Assembly (NCBI RefSeq): GCF_000182925.2 | Contig: NC_026502.1 | Coordinates: 372,001-436,000, forward strand | Direction of reading: 5' to 3' | Length of the DNA stretch: 64,000 nt | Origin: Neurospora crassa OR74A | Lineage: Eukaryota; Ascomycota; Sordariomycetes; Sordariales; Sordariaceae | Shown here: positions 1-12,500 of the stretch, in pieces | Numbering within the stretch: the first letter of the stretch is position 1 | How the letters are laid out: each line of letters opens with the position of its first letter | Notes under the pieces: generated by a model | The model's input: only the letters and a program-made list of their open reading frames with translations | Told to the model about the DNA's origin: nothing | Databases searched by the model: none | Translations under genes and position numbers: made by a program

Positions 1-637
1 GGGCGACAACGTTGGGATGACGGATCTTCTTGAGGATGGCGATCTCGCGCTTGCTCTTGTCCTGCGTCGACATGGCGGTAACCTTGCCGAGCCGTCTCTT
101 CTTGGAGAACCTGGGAATAATCTTGATGGCCACATTGTCGCCGGTCTGGGTGTTGCGTGCCAGTTTGACCTTGCCATGCATGCCACGTCCAAGCTCTTCG
201 ATGATTTCATACTGATTGATGGCCTTGCGCCCGGTCGTGTAATCGTGCTCGACGTTGGCCTTGTGGGTTCTGGGAGGGTAGGATCGTGTTAGTATGGGGT
301 AAAAGGGGGGCTGTAGGCTAGACTGTCACCAAAAAGATAAGAAGACTACTTACTCGCGAACCTTGTGGCTCTGGAGCGGGTGAAGATAAGGGCTGTGCAG
401 GGTCGGCGCCGGAGTGGTGTTCTCGGACGATGGTTGGCCGGAGAGCGACATGTTTGAACGGGGGATGCTCGGACTGAAAAGGCCAGGCGAGGAGACCGGA
501 GTGCTATTGGCGGTCCGGTGCGGTATTTGCGAGGCCATTGGAGGAAGGAAGGGGTGGAGGGGCCGCGGATGGTGTTGAGTCGGCGTCTGGGAGGACGACG
601 ACATCGAAGGTTGTTGTGTTGGTTGTTGAGGCTCCAT
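1..637 (-). CDS. CaMKK/Ssp1/Sak1-type protein kinase, 5' part only (two exons, truncated by window edge)
   Basis: Exons are 637..354 and 269..1; the 84-bp intron has a GTAAGT donor, a TACTAAC branch point and a CAG acceptor, and joining it restores an unbroken frame. The first ~95 residues are Ser/Pro/Gln-rich and probably disordered. Then follows the start of a kinase domain: INQYEIIEELGRGMHGKVKL (glycine-rich loop), VAIKII (ATP-binding Lys) and KREIAILKKIRHPNVV (αC region). The wording GRGMHGKVKLA and the basic insert SKKRRLGKVTA are typical of fungal upstream kinases that phosphorylate Snf1/AMPK or CaMK (Ssp1, Sak1/Tos3/Elm1, Aspergillus CmkC). The activation loop and C-terminus lie outside the window, so subfamily is inferred from the N-lobe only. 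The ATG at 637 has a good context (CACAATCATGG); an out-of-frame ATG lies 61 nt upstream. Confidence 0.85.
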
Positions 638-3600
638 GATTGTGGTGATGAGGGATCGGTCCAGGTCGGGAGTCGCAGTAGCTTGGGGTCACCTTCATGC
701 TGGCGAGCGGTAAGGAAGGAAAGTTCGCTTACTACCTCGTGGGTTGAGGCATCGATCAGGGACTAGCAGAAGACTACTGTAGGCAGGTAGGGAGGTAGGG
801 ACAGAAAGCGAAAGAGTCGGTGATCCGATTGATTGACTGTTCGTGACTGTGACTGGGTGTTGGATTCAATCCGAGAGCCACCTCTTGATTAGCAGGCCAT
901 GGAGGCTACAGGAGTAGTGTGCTTTTGTGCTCCACGCTGCTTGGCTTGAGTCGGCAAAAGGAGTGGGATTGTGGAATGAGATGCACGTCTTGCTCGTCTG
1001 GGCGACGGGAACGGAGTCCGCAGTTGGATCGTGGAGTCGGGGGGATGTCGACTTGGGAGACTGGGGGAGTATGCGGTGAGAGGGAGCAGAGTGGAATTGA
1101 AGTTGCTAAGTAGTAGTCTAGTAGTGTCGGTCGGGGGGGGGGTGGTGGTGGTCAGGGTGGTGTCGTAGTCTAGTACTACTAGAACAGAGAGTGAGAGAGG
1201 CGACGAGGAGGGAAAACACCACCGCCAACTGCGAGTTGAAGAATGGGTGGGGCAGCCCCCCGATGGGTCACCTCCAAGAGGCAGATGGATGGATCCCGCC
1301 CGCGTCTCACTGCGAGAGTTGGAAAAGGTGTGGGAAAATCAAAAAAAGGCTCGAAAGAGAGTGAAAGATAGCGTCGTATTCCTGTATGGACCGGTACGGC
1401 CAGCGGCTAGGGTGGCATCCACTTTCTGAGAGAAACACGGCCAAGGTACCAATACTGTATGGTAATCGTACTTTCGAGAAACTACCCAAGTGGATGTGGC
1501 CTGTGAGGAGTACAAAGAAATACAGACATGGACCAAGGAGCAACGAAAGAGCATGGACGTCTTGGCGGACATCAGGGTACTCAAGAGTATCAAGAGTATC
1601 TCTCCCGATACATGGGATTACGCACACCTGTATCAATATTACAGCTGACATCCTTTTTTTTTTTTTTCTTTTTTTTTTTTTTTTTATCTAAAATGCATTT
1701 ACAGACATCCTTCTCTGCCCCTGCCTCCAACGGAAGTCTGAAAGTATCATCGGTTTCGCTTGAGATGTCAGTCAGGAAATGTCAATTGGACAAAAGCCTG
1801 ATTGAACAACTTTACTTAGCATTCGGCTTTCCACGTAAAAACAAGTCTTTAGTTTGCCGCTTGGGTTGAGCCAAGTCAGTAGGGCAAACTGAAATTGATC
1901 GAGGTTTGAGCCAAGCAATTGAGCGGCGTTGCCAGGCGCAGGGAGGCCGATCATGGTCTGAGGCCGGCTCCAGCAAAGATATCAAAATGCACTACTAGCT
2001 CCGTCTTGTAAGATGTTGTGAAGAAGGAGGCACAGAAAGGCACAGACGCCGGAAGCCATGCGGGTTTCTTTTCAATATAAGTGTCCTTCTTGTGTCTGTA
2101 TCTACCTTTAGGTATGAATAGGTAGAATATTGAAGCATCCTCCGCTAGGAAAGGCTACAGTTGCCACTTTCGCACCATTGGGAATACAAGTAAAGAGCAG
2201 GATCGGATTCCGAGATGGCCCACCGATTACCGTGTCAACCGGCGACGGCGGCGGCGGCGGCGACGGCGACGACAAGCCCGGAGGGCAACGGGCCGCCTCC
2301 TTCAATCTCTTTTTCATCGGGGAGCATGGAGACCACAAGTAAGTAGGTACCTCTAACGATCCGTAACGAACCATTCGTCCTGGCGACAGTGACACTTCTG
2401 GTGCAGGGGAGGCACACTGTGAGGAGCGTTGCAGTGGATGGACGGCACAGCAGAGTTCAGTTGACGTCGCACTTTCCGGAGACCGTCATGGCATGCGCTT
2501 GCCAAGACCCACCAGGTGGAGCAGCACCTCTGGGCATTTCCTTATCGCAACCCCTGCTGTGAGGTTCGTAATTGGCTTGGACAGGGTTGGTCGCACGAGG
2601 CTTTCCTGCTGCATGTCTTCACCCAAACCCACTCACACTTGGATGTCTTGCTCAACACCAAAGCTGTCTCCATTCCCAACTATCATGAACATTGATGGAC
2701 GATCAAGTGAGGTGGGCTGGGTTGTGCAACGCATTCGTGGCCCCAATCTCAGCTGCGGGGTTATGGAGACACTCGGACAACAAAGTCAAACCACTTCACC
2801 AGAGTTCAGATAATGGAAGCAAGCAGAAGCAAGATCTGGCAGCGAAATGTCTGATAACAACCTGTTCGTCGTTCCCACAGTGGCAACTTGGCAAACTCAA
2901 ACCCAACAACCCACGGGAGTATCGGGGACAACGAACGAGGGGTCCAGTCCTCCTCTTGAAGGCATGATTACGTTGTTGATCGCCCTCGCATGGTTTGAGA
3001 CCAGATGATGTCTCCATCCTTGAACAACCCGAACAACCCACCACCAAAGATAAGATGACGGACCCCTCCGACCCCGCGATGCACAGGGAAAGCGCAAAGA
3101 GTGTAGCGTGTATCAGAACTGAGCTTGGACGTCTCAATTCACTTCTCCAATTTTCTCAATTACGGCATCAACGGGTGAGACCAGCTTCATCCCGGCCTAG
3201 TCCCACATCAAACAGACTCTTCGAATGTTCAACTCCAACATTTCCCATTTTCATGCTTTGTTCCTTCCCCTTCTCATTCCCAATCCCCAACAATGCTTTT
3301 CTCGGGCATCCCAAACCACCTGTCATGTCATTCCACCATTGCCAGACGAAACAGATGGGATCTGGTGTTTCTCATGCGTGCGACAGTTCCAGATTGCGGC
3401 GCCAAGCCTTCTCCTTTCCAAAAAGTCCAAACCATCCAACCACTCAAGACCAACCAGACACGGCAAACCCGGACCTTGTTCGCTTGATCTGCCCGGTCTG
3501 TTCCCTTCTCCTTCCGGCTTGATACATACATATATACATATACAAGGCAATGCCAGCCTGGCAGATTGTGATTTTCCAACTCCATTCGTTGGGATTACAT

Positions 3601-4790
3601 AGATGAATCAACGGGAAGAACAGTTTGGTACTTTCTCGGTACCAAATGTCTGGGTGGGCTATACCTGGCGACGGGAAGCGATAAGGTAAGCATGTCGACA
3701 TGCAAGGTTGACGGTGTGCTGCTAAGGTATGGTAAATGCCATTCAGCCTGCTCACCCATCACCGAAAAGGCGAAAAGTTCAAGGTCAAGACACCGCCAGC
3801 TTTGACGCCTTACATACGTTACGTACCCAGGGAATCACTTACTGGTTTGTTACACGGTTACATAAATAAACACGCGGAGGCCACGGCCACGAGACGCGCT
3901 TCACTTATAGCTTTGGGCCTCCCGGCCTCTTCCTCGTCCGCCTTGTCTTGATATCTATACTGCATAACAAAAAAGAGGCCAGGCAACTGAGTCTCGGGCG
4001 CCATGCCCAAGACCCATGTCGAAACTTCTTGACGGCCTCATCTAAGAATAACTAGTACCCAGCTGGTAAAGATCTCTGTCTTGTACAAGACCTCGAGACT
4101 CCGGACGCCGAGCCTCTCTGGGGTAGTCAGTGTACATGGGAGGACAACTGAACATGGTAAAAGAAGTCATTTAAACTTTTTCTTAGTCGTGCCCGCCAGT
4201 CGTGCCAGGGTCCTGGTAAAAGGGTCCTTCGTCCATGCCGGGCTTGTGCCTCCCTCCCATCCCTTCCCGTCCGCGTTGAAAGATAAGGAAAGTCTGATAC
4301 TAGTCGGGTATCAGGTTTGATCATCAATAGTTATCTCCAGTCTTAGCTGACTTGCCGTTAATTTTCCTTATTGGGATATAACATGAAACATTGATGGGAA
4401 TCAACTACCGGATGATGATCCAGGTTGGTGAGATGGAAGGGTAAAACAAAGACAAAAAAAGATTGGACTTTTCATAGAAATCTCAGCTTCATGTCCGCAG
4501 TTGCTGCAAAGTGGCCTCTCCAGCTTGTACGACTGGACTGACCACTCAACTAAATATCGCACCAATGTCAAACACCTGCAGCTGTTTTGCTTGCATCAAA
4601 ATGTGTGCACATGCCTATGCAAGTGTCGGATACGATAGTCCGCTCCAGTCGAGCCGTTGTGAGATCGTTAATGTATATGCACAGCAGCAACAGCAGCCAG
4701 ACCTGCAAAGCTGTAATGTAAGTGGAAAGCAGTCAGCCCCGGGAAACCCAAAACAGGTACAGTACCATGCCCACGGTAGCCACGAAAACC

Positions 4791-4826
<36 letters not shown>

Positions 4827-5100
4827 CAACCGAAATGTAACAACAGCTCCGCAGCGGTGAGAAGAAGCAAAAGAAGAAGAAGAAGAAGACGAGGGCATCG
4901 TGAGATCCCGCTTACAGGCTAGTATAGTGTATTCTGTGGAGTTGAGGCAATTCCCACCTATGTAGGTAGCCACCTTCAACCCCAGGGTCCTAAGGTCCCT
5001 AGGGTTCCCGGCCTCCCGGTTCGGTGCAAAGTCCAGATTTAGTTCCGTCCTAGGTAGGTCCAGACTCGAACGAACGGAGAGGATGCTTCCCCCGCCAGTC
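638..5100. other. intergenic, upstream of the kinase; no supportable gene
   Basis: The first several hundred bases probably hold the kinase 5' UTR and promoter. Open frames here are short, lack recognisable domains and have low-complexity translations. The longest (2995..3522, plus) reads as Ser/Pro-rich noise. Simple sequence includes a T-rich tract at about 1654-1685, a G-run near 1133, and (CAG)n at 4792-4826. No tRNA or 5S rRNA gene was recognised. Confidence 0.6.
4792..4826. repeat. (CAG)n trinucleotide repeat
   Basis: Nearly twelve uninterrupted CAG units. Short frames reading it as poly-Ala, poly-Ser or poly-Leu look artefactual because no flanking sequence resembles a protein. It is followed by a purine-rich (AAG)-like stretch. 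Confidence 0.95.
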
Positions 5101-5291
5101 GAGACGAAAGAAGGTTAGTGTGGTGTAGTTAGACTGTAACTTACGTGCTGGCACCTACTGACACTACTACTCTAAACTTACGTGCGTTATATACTACCTC
5201 ACTACCCCGGATTGTGCCACTCGGCCGGCCACTCGCTCACCGTCAATCAATCAACCTAGAGGCAATCCATCGTCACCTCCGGGCAAGTCGT

Positions 5292-5327
5292 CACCTACCT
5301 ACCTACCTACGTACCTACCTCTACCTA
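5292..5327. repeat. (CTAC)n/TACC tetranucleotide run
   Basis: CCTA units, interrupted once by CGTA. It is one of many TACC-type runs in the window's intergenic DNA. Confidence 0.9.
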
Positions 5328-5744
5328 TTGGAGCGGCGTCACTCGAATCACGACAACAATATTCCGAACCCCGGATCTTCGCTCCCAGCTAAACTTCAGT
5401 TACTAGCTTACCTAGTTGGCTAGCTAGCTACAAGCTACGTACCTTAGTATGGAGCTAAGAAAAAAAAAAAAAGGCGGCGAAAACAGGAGATAAAGAACCG
5501 GGGATTGAACGAATAAATGCTACGTAACATGACTCTTTGCTTGTCCGCTCGCTCGCGTGAGGACTCCGTCTCGTCCTCGTCCTCATCCTCGTCCTCCTCC
5601 ACGTTCCCGTCGGAAAGTTACAACCAGCCAGTGAGAGAGAGAGAGAGACACCGTCCCGACCGACGGGTTTCCCTCGGGCAACTCGCGGTTCTGATTGGTT
5701 GGCGAGCATCACTAACAAACAGCACTAACTCGGTAAATCCACAT

Positions 5745-5781
5745 GTACCTACCGTAGGTAGGTAGGTAGGTACCTAGGTAG
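5745..5781. repeat. GGTA tetranucleotide run ending in GGTACC/CCTAGG palindromes
   Basis: A run of GTAG/GGTA units that flips to TACC through the self-complementary GGTACC, so the run can fold back on itself. Similar flip points recur near 6090, 32650, 33060 and 63120. Confidence 0.9.
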
Positions 5782-6468
5782 CAGCACTCGCACCCGGACT
5801 CGCAGGGCTAAGTAGGTAGCGGGTTCAGCGGGCTAGAACACTGGATGTTTATCCGGTCAGGTCACCTACCTTTACGTATCTACCTACCTAGACTTGAAAG
5901 AACGCTACCTACATACGTACCTCTAAACGTCGTCGCCCGGGATTCACGGGATCACTTTTAAACTACACTACCTACGGGACTACGTACGGGAGGGACCTCC
6001 CACCTACCCGCGAGGACTGAACTTTCCCAGTTCCAGTTCCAGTTCAGCTTGACGATGAAGAAGTGAGACATGGTGCAGGTAGGTAAATAAGTACCTAGGT
6101 AGGTGATTTTAACCTTTTTCTTTTCTTTTACTAGGTCTAGCCGCGCCGCACGCACGTGTGATCTTCGTTGATCATTCCGATCTCTTTTTTCTTTCTTTCT
6201 TTGTCTGCCCTGTTGCTACCTACGCGTGTAGTTGCCCGCCTGTTGATCACAAGATCAACTCCCCCCTTCTTCCCCCTCCCCCCACCTCCTTTTTTTCTCC
6301 CCTTCCCAGCCAGCTGTTACCCCAGCTGTTACCCCAGCCAGGCCAGCTAGGGCAGCCAGGCTCCCAGACTAGACCAGACCAAGACCAGCCTGAGTACCAC
6401 GAGCCAACTACCAAAGCTTTGGAAACCTCAACCCCCCTCGGCTGTGGGCAAATCGGATATATACCTAC

Positions 6469-6504
6469 GGTCGGTCGGTCGGTCGGTCGGTCGGTCGGTC
6501 GGTC
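6469..6504. repeat. (GGTC)9 microsatellite
   Basis: Nine perfect GGTC units with no coding context. The tetranucleotide differs from the GGTA runs that surround it. Confidence 0.95.
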
Positions 6505-8706
6505 AGTGTGGTGAAGAGGTATTCTACGTACCTCTAGTGCTACTTGCCTCGGCTACGGTACTATGTCTAGGTACCTAGGCAGTTGGAAAAGCCGTAGGAG
6601 AGATAGATGCTCCGGCTTATATAGGACCTAGAAGAAAAAAGAATAGGAGGATGAAAGATCTCGCTAGACAGCAAGGCATCAAGTCACGGTTGTTGTTGTT
6701 ATTGAAGCTTGAATGAAATCAATGAAGCAATGCAATGTCAAAAAGCTAGGGGGGGGGGGAACCAAATCACGTCACGGTGTCACCGACCGACGTTGGACGG
6801 CCGTTCTGTGTATTCCGAGTCACTCATCGGCTTGAAGCGGGCTTACCTACCTCTACGTAGGTACCCTGAAGCTTTTCGGTAACGAAAGGAAAGAAGGAAG
6901 GAAGGAGGTGGGTTCCTTACTTCAACGATGACGGTGCTTTATAAAGTTTTACAATTGGTGTTAAAAATACCATTGTACCAACGAAGAGAAGGAAAAAAAA
7001 AAAAAAGGTGGACAATGTTGATCTAGATCTGTTAAGGATCCGTTTTTGGGCGTTGAGAATTAAAAGTATGTCGATCTTGGACATACATAAGGCGGGGAAG
7101 TAAGTCTAAGTATAAGATCCATTTCCCCATCATCACCATGGCCGTCATGCTTGTTTGTCATCACAGTCACTATCACCGGCGTCATCGTCAATTAGTACCG
7201 TCCTCGTCCTCCCCATCACTGTCGCCGTCACCAGCGCCATCGCCGTCGTCGTCACATGGAAATATACCTTAGAACTCCGCGAGTTCTTGGTTTCCCTATA
7301 CTTACTTGTACTTTTCTTGGCTTACCTTGTTTTCTTAGTCTCTGGTCGTACTTTATGTAGCATGTATTAAACATACCTGTATATAACCTAGACTCGGAAC
7401 TACACGTCTAGGCTTTCACTCAAGCTACATATGTAGACACTCCCGTCACTGTCAACTAAAGGTAGTCAAGTCTCGGGTTCCCCAAGAAAGACCAAACCCG
7501 ATGGAACACGGTCGGCAAGATCAATCAAGGTAAACCGGCCGGATGAATACATATTATGGATGTCTTGAGCTTTGTTCCCTCGTTGTGGTTCTTGGCACAC
7601 AACACAACACGTCCTGGCACGTTCCCTGGGCGGCAGGCGACAAGTCAAAAGAGAGCAGGAAAAGAAAAAAAAAATTAGATATCGTGTGCTTCGGCTCGGG
7701 TGGTTGCATCGTGCACGTTGTCGTTGTCGTCGTCGGTTCTTCTTTTGCTACCTATGTTTGCTTCCCCGCATACGAGGGAGGGAGGTCCTTCATCGCTACT
7801 CAGGTACCTACAGGACAGACGGACGGTCTCGGTCGATTTTCAACGGGCCGTTGTTCGGCGTATTGGAGTAGGAAAACAATCTCGTCCCGCAGTTGAATGT
7901 TGCTGCGATGCTACTCGATGCTACGCTCCCTAAAGCGACCATGGAATAAACAGACAAGTGATAATTTGCTTTGGTCTGTCTGTCTGTACCTTACTTCGTT
8001 TCTTTCGGAAACTCCACAGACGTGCAGACTTTCGTGAGCCGGACTCTTCGTTTCCCCTTTTCGCTTAGATTCTTCCACTCGGGAGAAATGGTAAGTTGGA
8101 ATACTGCTACCGTAGCAGGTCACGTAGCATGAACACAGAAGAAACAGACAGAGACACAAACAAAGTTTCGTCGTAGCCTCCGTCGTGTTCAACACTGTGA
8201 TCGAACCGGCAGGCAATGCTTCTTCCAATGACAAGAAAGAAAAAAAAAAAAAAGGTTCATGATGCATGTGCTGTAACAAAGGAATGCTCCCAGCCGTCAT
8301 CATCATCGCTCCGGCCTTCCGTTCGGCGGCGGCGGCGGCGACTGGAGTGGCCGGCCACCCAATAGCCAGAACCGCCCACCTTTTTTTCCTTTTCTGCCGC
8401 CACCACTACCACCACCACCACCACCATTACCACCACGCCCCGCCTTCGTCGAGCTTTTCCCATTCGTCTACCCTTCCCTAAATACCTAGGTGAGATCCTA
8501 CCAAAGCAAGCCTCGATATGAAAAGTAAAGACATCGTGTATGTTCATCGGGGGGGATGCTTGGTTGGAACAGGGTCAGGTTCGGATCAGATCAGATCAGA
8601 TGTCACCTTGGTTGGTCCCTTGCTTTACTTCGTTGTAGTGTACATAGTACTCATTGCAGTCCCGAGGCGAACAAAACAAGCTCGATCGATAAAAAAAAAA
8701 GAAAAA

Positions 8707-8737
8707 GACTGGACTGGACTGGACTGGACTGGACTGG
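8707..8737. repeat. (GACTG)6 pentanucleotide repeat
   Basis: Six perfect GACTG units follow an A-rich stretch and lie about 70 bp before the C22 homopolymer. Confidence 0.95.
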
Positions 8738-8808
8738 CTCATTCATTTTCATCTCGGCGCTCCCGCCGTCCGTCCATCTGGAGAAGGAAGGAAAGAAAGA
8801 AAGAGAGG

Positions 8809-8830
8809 CCCCCCCCCCCCCCCCCCCCCC
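8809..8830. repeat. C22 homopolymer
   Basis: An uninterrupted run of 22 C (G22 on the minus strand) directly followed by GGG. Its true length may be uncertain, because such runs are hard to sequence. Confidence 0.9.
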
Positions 8831-9500
8831 GGGAGAAATCACCGTGAGGCAAGACAGGAAGGAGAAGGACAAAGGGCGAGAACGTTCGACGGCTGCGAGA
8901 CCTGCAAGAGCTGCAAGACCTGCAAGTTGAGTGACGGGAGGACAGACAGACAAGCGGAGGACAGGGGGGGGGGACTCAGGAAGGACAAGAATACAGCACT
9001 AAACCTTCGGGTTCTCCCTATTGGTCGATGGGGGGGCATGAGTGGCTGTGAGCGAGCGACGGATGATGGGGGGGAGGTGTGTGTGCGATTCATTCACAGT
9101 GATCGATGGAGGAGTGCCCAAACGAAATCTATTAGGGGTTTTTTTTTTTTTGTGCTGTTTGCTAGTTGGTAGCTGGTTGGGTCCTGCCGACCGATTTGTC
9201 GATCTCTGTGGTTTTGTTGATCGTTGGAGTTCTGAGAGACCAGTCGGGATGAGCACCCGATGATGATGGGTTTTGTGTGTTTTGGTTCGTTCGTTGTGTT
9301 GCGACGATGCCTGCGGACAAGAAGAAACACCAGGCGGGGACCCCAAGGCGAAAAGAGGCAAACTGCCGTGGACAAAGGAAAAAGTCAAGTAGAGGGAGGT
9401 ATATACACACGTGCTGACGGATTTTCCTTTTCCATGTGCCGTTGTTACACCCGCTTTACACTACACTACGCAATAATCGTGCTTATTTTGTTAGTCGGGT

Positions 9501-12500
9501 TTTGTCGTGGAGAAGTGGGAATGGCCTCGCTTTCCGGGGTGCTTCGAGAGTGCGATTTACCTAGGTTACATGTTGGATTGCAAATTGCGTATGCGCCCTG
9601 GTATCATCGTGACTCACTTGTTGGTTGTATGTAGACAGGAAAATTTCAAAGATCGAATGGGTTCGGTGTGCATTGGACCGACGTCGGCCACTGAAAGATT
9701 CAGACAGGCAACTTGAAGACTCCACGGGTTCGAGATCTGATAACGTTCCTGTTGACTGTGTCCATCAAGCGGGGCTCCTATTGGAAAGCAAGCACAGTGT
9801 GTTGTGTTATTTACTGTATCTGCGGAAGGAAACAACCAACTGAACCGACCATTTCGTCGATTCAATCTTTCACAACCAACTACTTCCAGGTACCTTTCGA
9901 TACCTGATTAAACAGTCATGAAGTTCATCCGTCCATGACTCGAATAAGCTCGATACTCATTACCACTGAGTCCTACATAAGTCACTTTCTCGCTGAAGAC
10001 GGAAACCCGAAGCTTATTCCGTTTATATCCGACATGGATGAAAAGAACAGAGGCCTTACTCCTGCATCTTGCCGTGAGCCTGTTCGCTGTCATGGCGGCC
10101 ATCATGAAATTCTGGAACTACATAAGTTGAGTGTAATATTGAATTCCATTGTCAATACCAGCCAGAAGAGACAGGACAGTACATAGTATCATGGCATGAT
10201 AAAACACCGTGACACATTGTGTCAGCGGACTGTTCAGTTATGGAACTCAACCTGCAAGGCTACCTACGACTACACACAGTGCAGCGGAAGAGTGGATCCT
10301 CTGGTGGTCTTCATTTTACCCCAGAATCGAACATTGGCGCTGCGATCTCACAATCTTCCATCTTGAACTTTGCCATCGACAACCCCCTCTCCACTCTCGA
10401 CGTCCTCTTCTGATAGCCGCGACAAGCGACCCTCTCGCTAACCACTCCATGAAACATACTGTGCAGAGACAAGCAAAACATTTACGGAAGGGATCTCCAG
10501 ATCAGATCTATGTAGAATGGCGACGGCAACCTCGAGAATATTCGCCAGCCCCTCCCTCAGCATCAAGCATCGTACGACTCACTCGCCTCGGCGTAATATG
10601 GCAACACGCTTCATCACTTTGATGGAACATGTTGCTCAACGCTACGGCCTTGGTTCCAATATCTCCAGACTCACAACGGCCAATCATGTTGGCCATTCAA
10701 CCACGGACGAATTATGACGTATCACCTTTTTGTCTATACTACAGTATGTCGTTGGAACCCGGTTGTAACTGTTCGACGGACTGTTGGAGTTCAGACCGAT
10801 GGGTTGTGCGGGCACTAACAAACACCACCAACACGCATTGTTCACTGACTGACATCAGCAGCTCTTCTCCTCACAAAGGGAAATGGAGCCAAGGTCTCCG
10901 CACCCGTCTCGCCATGCCCCGGCGCTCCGACTTCTCCAACTGACATGTCAGGTCAGACTTAATATCATGGCAACTATCTGACCCTCTTACACTCAACGAT
11001 ACGCTTCACACGGCACATACACCAGGAACAAAACGCAAGGTTCTCTTCCCCAGCTCTCGTCGCACCAACAGACCGGGACCCTAGGAAACCACCGATTATA
11101 CCCTCCTTTTCCTCTATTTCTGAACAATCCCCGCCCCTATCGGTCACCGAGAGCCAGTTCGTAACACAGAACAAGGGGTACAGGATGACTGCCGAACACT
11201 GCGAGCCTGTTCAAAGGGTTCATCTCCCGGGGAAGCGAGCTCATCACACACACTCACACACACAACGAACCGGAATGACATATGATATTCCCAAAGCCGA
11301 CTCTGGCCTTCCCATTCATGCTGCCATGTCCAACAACGGACAGCTGCGCGCGGTGCTCAAGGTGCTTAGCCGCTAGAACATCATACCAACCGACCGTTTG
11401 GTCAGTCAATCATTCCAGTCAATGCATCTGATCTGACCCCCGGTCACTGAGGTGAGGTGAGGAATCAATTACCTGGTCTGTACCCGGAGAGAACACTCGA
11501 CACCGGACGACGTCCCATCTCTACCATCTCAGCAAAACCGTCAGAGCGACACTGTACAATCTGCCATGAACACTGCAACCCGACAATGGAACTTGGCAAA
11601 AGCGCGCCACTGTGATTGGGATGGAACAAAGTCCACGGGACACCGGCCGTTTCTCCACTATCGCGCCCTCCGAGCCCCCCCGATGTCACCAGGCACTGTC
11701 GCCATGCTGACGTCGGGTGCGGGGCCCGCCATCAACCCCGGATTCCACGCTTGCCACGATGCTCTGTCACTGTCAAAGCTGCGGTTCTGCAGGCACCAGT
11801 GGGAGGGGTACCCGTATGTTCTCTCGCCACTTGACCACCACGAATTCATTCCATCATCATCAATCGGTCTGAATATCCATCATTTAGGGAATAGGGACCT
11901 CGGGGAACCGGGGACACACTTGCGCATCACCTCCGAGCCGTGCCGGTCATGCTACCTCCGACGGTTTATGGGGCAATGCGGGGATCGCCAACATCTGTTC
12001 AGTTACCTGTGCATGAGGGTATTAAGCGAACGCCCGGATGTTGCGCCTGCTCGCCAAATATCAGAAAAAAAGCTCGAAAAATTCAACAACAGATGGAAAT
12101 GGGAAATGGCCCGATTCTTGCGTAGGTACCAGTACATTGCCAGTAAAAGTGTATACACCAGCAAACGACAATCGTCCATAGCCACCAGGAGCAGAACCGA
12201 TGGTGCGAGGAGAGGAATTGCGCCGATTTGGTGGTGGGCGGTTGCAACTCGGCGACTCTGTGACGGTGTATACTGTAGAGGGAGAGTCGCCGAAAAGAAA
12301 CCGTACCACTACCACCCAATATCTAGTGTATAGTGCCTTGCTTCCAACACCACCAGAACCGCTAATATTGATCTCACGGGCAAAGTGTCACGGAGAAAAA
12401 TATCAAGTGATTGGTTGAGCGGCTGGTGTGTGTGGTTTTAGTTACCATCAGTGCACAGATCAGCGAGGCATATTGGATGGGGTGAGTCGATACGATGCAA

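Larger units (their letters stand above)
5101..9500. other. intergenic, microsatellite-rich; no supportable gene
   Basis: This stretch is dominated by GGTA/TACC runs and the palindromes GGTACC and CCTAGG, plus many homopolymers: A-runs near 5460, 6993, 8241 and 8690, a G-run near 6751, a C22 run at 8809 and a T-run near 9137. Frames longer than 100 codons exist on both strands, but they translate the simple repeats and resemble no family. The (CCA)n at about 8400-8436 and (GA)n near 5635 are further short repeats. Confidence 0.6.

Noticed and set aside
2995-3522. 175-codon plus-strand ORF
   Set aside because: No domain or signal; Ser/Pro-rich random character, and of a length expected by chance in this much DNA.
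5292-5781. regularly spaced short repeats suggestive of an array (CRISPR-like)
   Set aside because: Units are simple GGTA/TACC microsatellites without unique spacers, and the genome is eukaryotic.
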